Shown here piece by piece: positions 57,576 through 64,000 of a DNA stretch of 64,000 bases. A model generated the notes under the pieces. The model was not told where the DNA came from. It searched no databases and worked only from the letters and a program-made list of their open reading frames with translations. Both the position numbers and the translations under genes were made by a program. The DNA comes from Notospermus geniculatus (lineage: Eukaryota > Nemertea > Pilidiophora > Heteronemertea > Lineidae): positions 573,708-637,707 of the forward strand of contig NMRB01000039.1 of NCBI GenBank assembly GCA_002633025.1, given 5' to 3'. How positions within the stretch are numbered: the first letter of the stretch is position 1; the number at the start of each line of letters is the position of its first letter.

Positions 57576-58088
57576 ACAAACTTGAGTGCGTTCAACGCAT
57601 CTTTCTGACGGTTTATTTGAAACTACTCATCCCTAAACTATTTAATCAGTCGAGACGAACAGAAGACGTGCCTGATGTGGAAGCTGGATGGCTCCTTGAT
57701 GCATGACACATAAATTGAAATCAGGCGATAAAAAATAAAGTTTGATACAGAGGCACTGGTTCTTGTTAATAATTTCCAATATTACATTTTCACTGACTTT
57801 TTGCTGAATTTCGGCATCGGTGACTGCTGCATCATCGTGTACAATACAAAGGCGTCGACGATTACATTAAAATCCCACAAGAAAAATCCACATGGCAAGT
57901 TTTCTTGTTCCGCGTACAAGTCATTTTTATTGCCATTAATTTGGTGGCGCATTAACGGTCCACCGCACACCACGCAAAAGTCTTGTCAACTCTGGTGAAG
58001 AAGCAGTTTTGCATGCCAAATATCAACGAGTCTGATTCTAGGCAAACCTTGCAAGAAGGTTCCTCTTGCTTCTATTGCTGCTGCCGGC
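57576..58088. other. Intergenic, nothing recognised
   Basis: No gene or element supported. Confidence 0.4.
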
Positions 58089-58490
58089 TAAAGCCTAGTT
58101 TATACTTCGACGCACGACCATCGCTGGCGACCGACGCGCGTTCTTGCGTTCGACGCCGACCCCGTCGTACGATTTGGTCGGCGTCCGATCGCGAGGCTGT
58201 TATTACTTGAGTCGTTTCATAACGGGTCGCCGTTGCTAAAGTACGCTGGACTATGAATCAATTCCGCGAAGTCGGCGTCCAGATTTGGTCGTGCGGCGGA
58301 CGCCGAAGGGTTTGCGTCGAAGTATAAACTAGGCTTAAAGCCTAGTTTATACTTCGACGCAAGACCATCGGCGTCCGACGCACGATCAAAATCTGTACGC
58401 CGACATAAGCCTACTTCATTAGGTCGGCGTCCAGATTTTGATCGCGCGTCGGACGCCGATGGTCGTGCGTCGAAGTATAAACTAGGCTTT
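58089..58490. mobile_element. Two M24-family MITEs joined end to end
   Basis: The first (58089-58336) and second (58337-58490) share termini AAGCCTAGTTTATACTTCGA and meet at AGGCTTAAAGCCT with no other sequence between. The second is shorter and almost a perfect palindrome; the first resembles the 51409 copy in reverse. Confidence 0.75.
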
Positions 58491-58691
58491 ACGCACACTT
58501 GGCAAACTTTGGGCTACCCTAAGTTGCTTGTAGTTGCGAGAAAATCTGCAATTTGTGTAGCAGGGTTCAGAATGCAGTCAGGCTGTCATTTTTTTCAACA
58601 TCGTGTTCATAGATACGTGGGGAAGAAGTTGGAACAGGGAGAAGCAGTATGTATATTGAGGGCGTACAACATATTGACTGTACAATGGAGA

Positions 58692-59032
58692 AGACATTCA
58701 AAGTTAAAAGTTAAAGTTTGGGTTTATAGTCTGATATCAACAACGGTAGAGGTGTCATCCGACGACTTTACACTTTAATCCCGGTCTATCCTGAAACCTT
58801 TCAGTAGAACCTTGGAGGAAGTATAATTCCTCCAAGGTAGAACTCAGATGAGCTGCTCATTCAGCGCTACAATCCGAACATTTCCGACCGGTACCCATTT
58901 ATACACCTGGGTGGAGAGAGGCCAGTGAGGCAAAGAGACTTGCCCAAAGTCTCACGCCCAGTGGGATTCGAACCCGAGACCCTCTGACCGCTAGTCGGAG
59001 GCCCGATCCACTTACACCACCGTGGCTCCTCA
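58692..59032 (-). mobile_element. SINE S1, copy 3, interrupted by the 28-bp palindromic insertion
   Basis: Full S1 layout including the minus-strand B box near 58968 and a repeated AAGTTAAA tail. The body is split at TAGAA by 58810-58837. Confidence 0.8.
58810..58837. mobile_element. 28-bp palindromic insertion with 5-bp TSD
   Basis: CCTTGGAGGAA and TTCCTCCAAGG enclose GTATAA. TAGAA is duplicated at 58805-58809 and 58838-58842; other S1 copies read CAGTAGAACTCAGATG uninterrupted. It equals the 48-bp element at 180-227 minus 20 internal bases. Confidence 0.85.
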
Positions 59033-59922
59033 GGCTCAGTTTGACATGTACGCTGGACTTAGGACATTTTCATGGTCTCTACAGCCGAGGCGGTGTGTGT
59101 GTGCGTGTGGGTGGGAACTGATGTATCAGATATGGAGGGCGAGTTGTGCTTGATAAGCGAATGCATCAGTTGCAGGGATTGGTCCGGCTGCCAATCCTCT
59201 CAAGTCACTTTAATATGTTTCTTGCGTGATTTTATTTGTCATTTCAGCATTTTTATTGATTTTTATCACAGATACATTCTTCTAGAGTAGATAAGGAATA
59301 TATGACCAGAAAGTAGGCTGCCGATGTACCTGCCGAGAAACGATCAGTGTCACCTGCGGACCACGTCCACTTACCAGTACATAGGCCCGGGGATAAATGT
59401 CCGGTAAAGAGGACTCTCTCCAGGAATGGGATCCATGTGTCTAGGGAGCAAGGTCCTCCGGACTTTGGACTCGTCGTATCGGCGGGGGGGGGGGCTTCTT
59501 CCGCGTTCACACTGGCACTACTAGTACGAAAAGTTTACATTTGTCAAAATCCTTTTTATTTCTTTTTGTCATTATTCACTGATCAGCTATCAGCACGACA
59601 CTGTATTCATCTGATCATGCAAACAGACCCCACCCCCTCCAGCTGAGACCAAACTCTATATCCCCTATTAAAGGGTCTACAGTGTCTTTGTCACATATAA
59701 TGCAAAGATGATTACATGAAAACAGTTCGGAAATCCCGTTTGCCTGTATACGGATTCCTCGAAAAAGCTTAGTGCGACGTTTTTTATGACAATCGATAAC
59801 TTATACTGGGTTTCAAACACAATGTTCTGCCAATCCTGACAATAGCATTTTTTGTATCATAAATGTAACATCAGAGCAGAAAAAGCTGGGACGTGCTTAA
59901 GGAATCCTTAAGCGGTCGTCTT
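59033..59922. other. Intergenic, nothing recognised
   Basis: A G-run near 59483-59493 and a 19-bp palindrome GCTTAAGGAATCCTTAAGC (59895-59913). No gene. Confidence 0.4.
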
Positions 59923-60366
59923 TACACCATCCAATATTATTGCACAATATGGGGACCATTGGTGTCATGTGCTTCTGGCATGATGTGTAGAAGAAAGATT
60001 GGCAATAATTTTGCCATTTTGATCGTCACATTGTGAAATAATATTGGATGTGTATATGCCACTTTAAAAGAAACATATTAAACACGAACAATATTATTGC
60101 AATATTATTGCACAATATGGGGCCCAAAATAGGGGTATGTGCTTCTGACATGATGGGTGGAAGAAAGATTGACAATAATATCGCCCATTTTGGTCCTCAT
60201 ATTGTGCAATAATATTGAACGTGTATGGGCGGCTTAAGACCTAGATACACCATCCAATATTATTGCACATTATGGGGCCAAATGTGCTTCTGGCATGATG
60301 TGTAGAAGAAAGATTGACAATACTATTGCCCATTTTGATCGTCACATTGTGAAATAATATTGCGCG
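59923..60366. repeat. Three tandem inverted-repeat units (AATATTATTGCACAATATGG)
   Basis: Units at 59923-60054, about 60081-60224 and 60246-60366 each start near CAATATTATTGCACA, contain GTGCTTCTGGCATGATGTGT and AGAAGAAAGATTG, and end with TTGTGAAATAATATTG, so each unit folds on itself. Confidence 0.7.
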
Positions 60367-61617
60367 TTAAAAGAAAGTTAAAGTTTGGGTTTATAGTCTG
60401 ATATCAACAACGGTAGAGGTATCATCCGACTTTACACTTTAACCCCAGTCTATCCTGAAACCTTTCAGTAGAACTCAGATGAGCTGCTCATTCATCGCTA
60501 CAATCCGAGCATTTCCGACCGGTAGGGGAGACCGGGGCTGGTTGTAACAGGGGTAGGTTGTAACAGGGCTAATATTTCCTTGAATATCCGCTGGGAAGGG
60601 CTGGGTTTCCTCACATATATTGGCACTGATATCGACCACCTTTGTACCAAAGGGCATCTGACTATACGAATTCACTCTCAAAAAAATTGACAAAAACCGT
60701 TTTTAGTACATGAAAGTAAAAACATGACATGATCAGAAAAGCTCTCCTGCTTCACTGCCTGTGCAGTTTTAGAAGTTTGTTTGGATACTATTTGAATAAT
60801 GATGTAAAGCCTGTACAACTGGTCCAGCGTGATAAAGCCCACTTCCACATGCATAGGTATCGCAGCACACATTTGACCTAAACTATAGGGTGGGGTTGGT
60901 TGTAACAAATTTGATGGGGCACGTTGTAACATGTTAGAACCTGCTCCAAACCTGTTAAAACCTACTCCACTTTTCTACTTCTAGTTCTAGTTCTTATTGG
61001 CCCCTAAACCAACCTCTTTTGTTGGTGTAGGGGATTAGGGATTCATGGGACATCGATTGATTTAGCTGGTGCTGGATTTTGTTGGCCCTACTCTTTATAC
61101 AGTGGCACAAGATCTGTAGTCCAGGGTATAGGGGCCTACCAAGTTCTCCACCAAGCAAAAAATACATTGATTTTACTTATCAGTTCCAAAACACAGAATC
61201 CCACTCAATCTTACCTCGGACAACCTAGCCCCAACACGTGTTACAACCTACCCCAACATGTGTTACAACCAACCCCGAAATTTTTTAACGGGGTTGGTGG
61301 TAACAGCCGACTTTGGACCCAGTTTTCAGAGACAAGGATAGAAATGGCTAAATTTTGTTTAGTGCACAAATAACCATTGATATCAAATATTCAACAGACC
61401 AAGCGGGTTTTAAATACATCCTGTAATTAGGGAGTAATAGACCTCCGAAGAAAAAGTGTTACAACCAGCCCCGGTCTCCCCTACCCATTTATACACCCGG
61501 GTGAAGAGAGGCCAGTGAGGCAAAGAGACTTGCCCAAAGTCTCACGCCCAGTGGGATTCGAACCCGGGACCCTCTGGCCGCTAGTCGGAGGCCCGAACCA
61601 CTACACCACCGTGGCGT
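60364..61617 (-). mobile_element. SINE S1, copy 4, split by a 957-bp transposon
   Basis: The S1 tail and body (60364-60524) continue at 61482-61617 with the minus-strand B box and head. The break is at a TA inside GGTACCCATTTATACAC, intact in copies 2 and 3. Confidence 0.8.
60525..61481. mobile_element. 957-bp non-autonomous transposon, about 25-bp TIRs, TA duplication
   Basis: GGGGAGACCGGGGCTGGTTG and CAACCAGCCCCGGTCTCCCC are exact inverted ends; TA flanks at 60523-60524 and 61482-61483. The subterminal word GGTTGTAACA recurs in both orientations (60548, 60898, 61219-61270, 61294). No transposase frame. Confidence 0.85.
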
Positions 61618-62954
61618 GTATCGGCCGCTTTATAGAGACCTCTGTTGATGGCTGGAGTTCATCAAACAGAGTAGCAGATGGATTAACCTCGTTATAATAA
61701 CCAAGTTATTCCAGTGCAGACTGAATAATGTACTCTTACTACATAAAAACGACATCAATATAGAATGTTTTTAGATCATCTCACCTGAACCAGAATACCA
61801 TTACGTAAATGGGGACATTCTTTCACCAGAAAGAAACACGCGCATGTAGAACGTTTTTGTCCCACAAAAGTATTAAAGGGGCACTGTATTTCTTCCCTAT
61901 CCTGCCGCGGTAAGGGAGACCTCTATTGATAATGTTGTTAAACTACCGCTTATCAACCTCGCCCCATGTAGAGTATCCCTCGTTCCCAGATATCCACGTA
62001 TGTGTTGCATTGTAGTCGTATTTCTTCAACAATCGGGCAAAAGGCAGAACTACGTTATTGGAAATTGTATGTACCTAGGTACCCACTACGCGTACATCGA
62101 ATTCTGACCATTTTCGACCTCTCAAATATGGTGGCCAGTCGGCCATCTTGCAAACGGGACTTAGAACAGCAGCTAGAATGTTGTATATTGCTATGAATAT
62201 GGCCGCCAGTCGCCCATCTTGAAAAATGTACTTGGCTCATATGTTATGAACAGTACCACAAAGAATGTTCTAACTGGTACGATGGTTGACTTGACACTCG
62301 TTAATTGTTTGTACCTCTGGTGCATTCACCCAGGTAAGCACATGGTCCATGGACCATTTCATTTCTTCCTTAAAGCGAAAAGGTGAAAATTAAGTTATTT
62401 CGATTTGGAAAAAATCGGTTATTTTGGTGCGGAATAATGCCACAGAGAAAACACTGGTTCATTAGCAAAGTTACGTAACCATGACGATAGATAAACTGAC
62501 AGTCGTAATGCCCACAATGGAGACAAAAATGAACCAATGAAACTAGACGTCCACTGCAAGCGAACGCAGGACAAGAAAAAACTGGCATGTCCTGTAGAAA
62601 AATAGTCCAGTCAAGCGGATGAATACAACAGACCAATGATGCACTCTAGACTGATTCAATCAGGGAGTTCATTACTGAAGATGGATGAATCCAAATTAAC
62701 CTTTTCACTAGGTCTAGTCAATAACTACTGGGGTATATCCCATAGGGACATTCGTTCAGACCAACAGTTATCAGCGCGGTGCACCACTTGGCTACAGCCC
62801 TCAAAATGGTACATGGCAGGATCTGTGGTTATCAGTGGGAGCAGGGAAGATTGTCATAACAGCTTTGTTTTCTACTACTTGATACAGAGTAATGTAGAGC
62901 CAGGCGAGTACTCCTGTTGACCTTACTCCACCTGATCTTGAGTAAGCCTCACGA
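61618..62954. other. Intergenic, nothing recognised
   Basis: ATGGCCGCCAGTC and GTGGCCAGTCGGCC words recur near 62130-62210. No gene. Confidence 0.4.
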
Positions 62955-63400
62955 GGAGCCTTGGTAGCCCAGTGGTTATCACGTCGCTTAGCAAGGGGAG
63001 GGTAAGGTCCCGGATTCGAATCCAGCCCGGGCTATATGGGATTAAACATCCCTGGCTCTTCACGTCCGTGGCAGAGGACAGTAAGCCGTGGTGCCATGTA
63101 CCTTGTGCCTTTACAAGGCTAAGTAAAAGACCACATCCAAGTGAAGAACATGAGTAGCTTGACATGGCCCCTCGTTCCGTACTCACCAGTCCCAATAATA
63201 GGGAGGTTGAGATCAGCGACTTATCACGGATACGTATACATGTACGTATGCGGATCGAAATGTACACAAAATTTGTCCTCGTTGTACAGAATTCTATCCG
63301 TACGTATAAGGATCCGTGATAAGTCGCTGATCTCAACCTCCCTAATGCTATGGCTTCGGCCCTGACGGAAAATCTATAAAATACAAATCTATAATAATGC
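62955..63400 (+). mobile_element. SINE family S2, copy 3, with tRNA-like head, interrupted
   Basis: The head has A box TGGTAGCCCAGTGG and B box GGATTCGAATCC with tRNA-like spacing; the body includes AAGTAAAAGACCACATCCAA. It is broken by the MITE at 63201-63342 and resumes with CTATGGCTTCGGCCCTGACG. Confidence 0.75.
63201..63342. mobile_element. 142-bp palindromic MITE nested in SINE S2, TA-flanked
   Basis: GGGAGGTTGAGATCAGCGAC and GTCGCTGATCTCAACCTCCC are exact inverted ends continuing through TTATCACGGAT. TA flanks at 63199-63200 and 63343-63344. Other S2 copies read CAATAATGGC or CAATAATGCT without it. Confidence 0.8.
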
Positions 63401-64000
63401 TGGAAGTGGGCTCAATAAAGTCACACTAAGAAGCTTTGTTTTGCCTCGAAATTCTGCATGGTGATAGAGGATACAATATTCTGATGCAACGGGTTTAATT
63501 GCAAAGAGAAGTTTATTGTGGGGTCTCAGTTTTACATTTTTAGCAGTGTTGTTCGATTGCTTTCTAAATTCTCCCTACTGAACCTGTTGGTTGCACCTAT
63601 TCCAGCCGAGCCGTGCATTCCAACCTCGGCCAAAGTCACAATCGCCGATTGCCACGGGTACTTGCTAGTACAAAATAAATCTTGAGTGCCTTTTATCACT
63701 AAAGGACACGACAAATCAAGACGGATCGTGACAAGCACCGATGGACGGAAATTTTACCGGGTTTCAGCTCGATCAGGCTGGCGCGAAGTCTGCAGGCGAA
63801 TGATCCGGGTTTTTTTTTCGGGATACGACCAGATCCATCAAATGACATACACAAGACAGATCATGGCTCAAAAGAGATGCGATGCAGTGGCAACACATGT
63901 TGTTGGCAGTGTCATAGATCATGAACAACACCTGGTGCACAGATAAACTTTTTTCCTCACATCTATCAAGATTCTGTTTTCTTTATAGGATGGAGGTTAC
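63401..64000. other. Intergenic to window end, nothing recognised
   Basis: An 86-codon frame at 63686-63946 shows no known features. Confidence 0.4.

Noticed and set aside
62923-63336. 137-codon minus-strand frame, with similar frames at 45346 and 53269
   Set aside because: All three read antisense through SINE S2; their similarity is that of the SINE.

Overview
The window looks like a gene-poor stretch of a metazoan nuclear genome, most likely a marine invertebrate. Coding sequence is split into short exons with GT-AG introns, the genes are of animal type, and the rest is crowded with short non-autonomous transposable elements. Domain shuffling of a metalloprotease, an F-type lectin and ShKT domains, plus tRNA-derived SINEs, fits an amphioxus-like or lophotrochozoan genome. 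The species cannot be fixed from the sequence. Three assembly gaps (14031-14314, 36191-36351, 55065-56052) and single n bases at 38791 and 46895 mark uncertain joins.

Coding part (1-19.2 kb). Two tandem paralogues of a secreted protease-lectin come first. Only the last exon of copy A is present (525-853). Copy B (at least 2813-8003, probably starting at 2151) has 15 phase-consistent exons. They encode a prodomain with a furin-type site, a reprolysin/ADAMTS-like zinc protease, an F-type lectin (FTP) domain and two C-terminal ShKT domains. Next is a partial tandem duplication of an SLC45-type sugar/proton transporter. Copy 1 (12536-14030) has only the large first coding exon and runs into a gap. 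Copy 2 (15379-19051) is complete, with three coding exons and 670 aa.

Non-coding part (19.2-64 kb). I find no convincing multi-exon gene here. The DNA is a mosaic of inverted-repeat elements (MITEs), three hAT-like elements with 8-bp target-site duplications (TSDs; two exact, one approximate), two tRNA-derived SINE families, minisatellites, a probable non-LTR retrotransposon tail and a decayed Tc1-like element. Several elements are nested, and related copies in the same window show the empty site, so insertion ends and TSDs can be read directly.

The most unusual signals are these: (i) a tiny palindromic insertion found twice, as a perfect 48-bp palindrome (180-227) and as a 28-bp internally deleted version (58810-58837), each with its own 5-bp TSD; (ii) a SINE copy in which about 5 bp is replaced by an exact 26-bp inverted copy of the adjacent SINE sequence, giving a perfect 52-bp palindrome (56163-56214); (iii) palindromic elements whose two arms match each other better than they match another family member; (iv) a protease whose third zinc ligand position is Asp instead of His, joined to a lectin domain whose usual sugar-binding His position is Gln.
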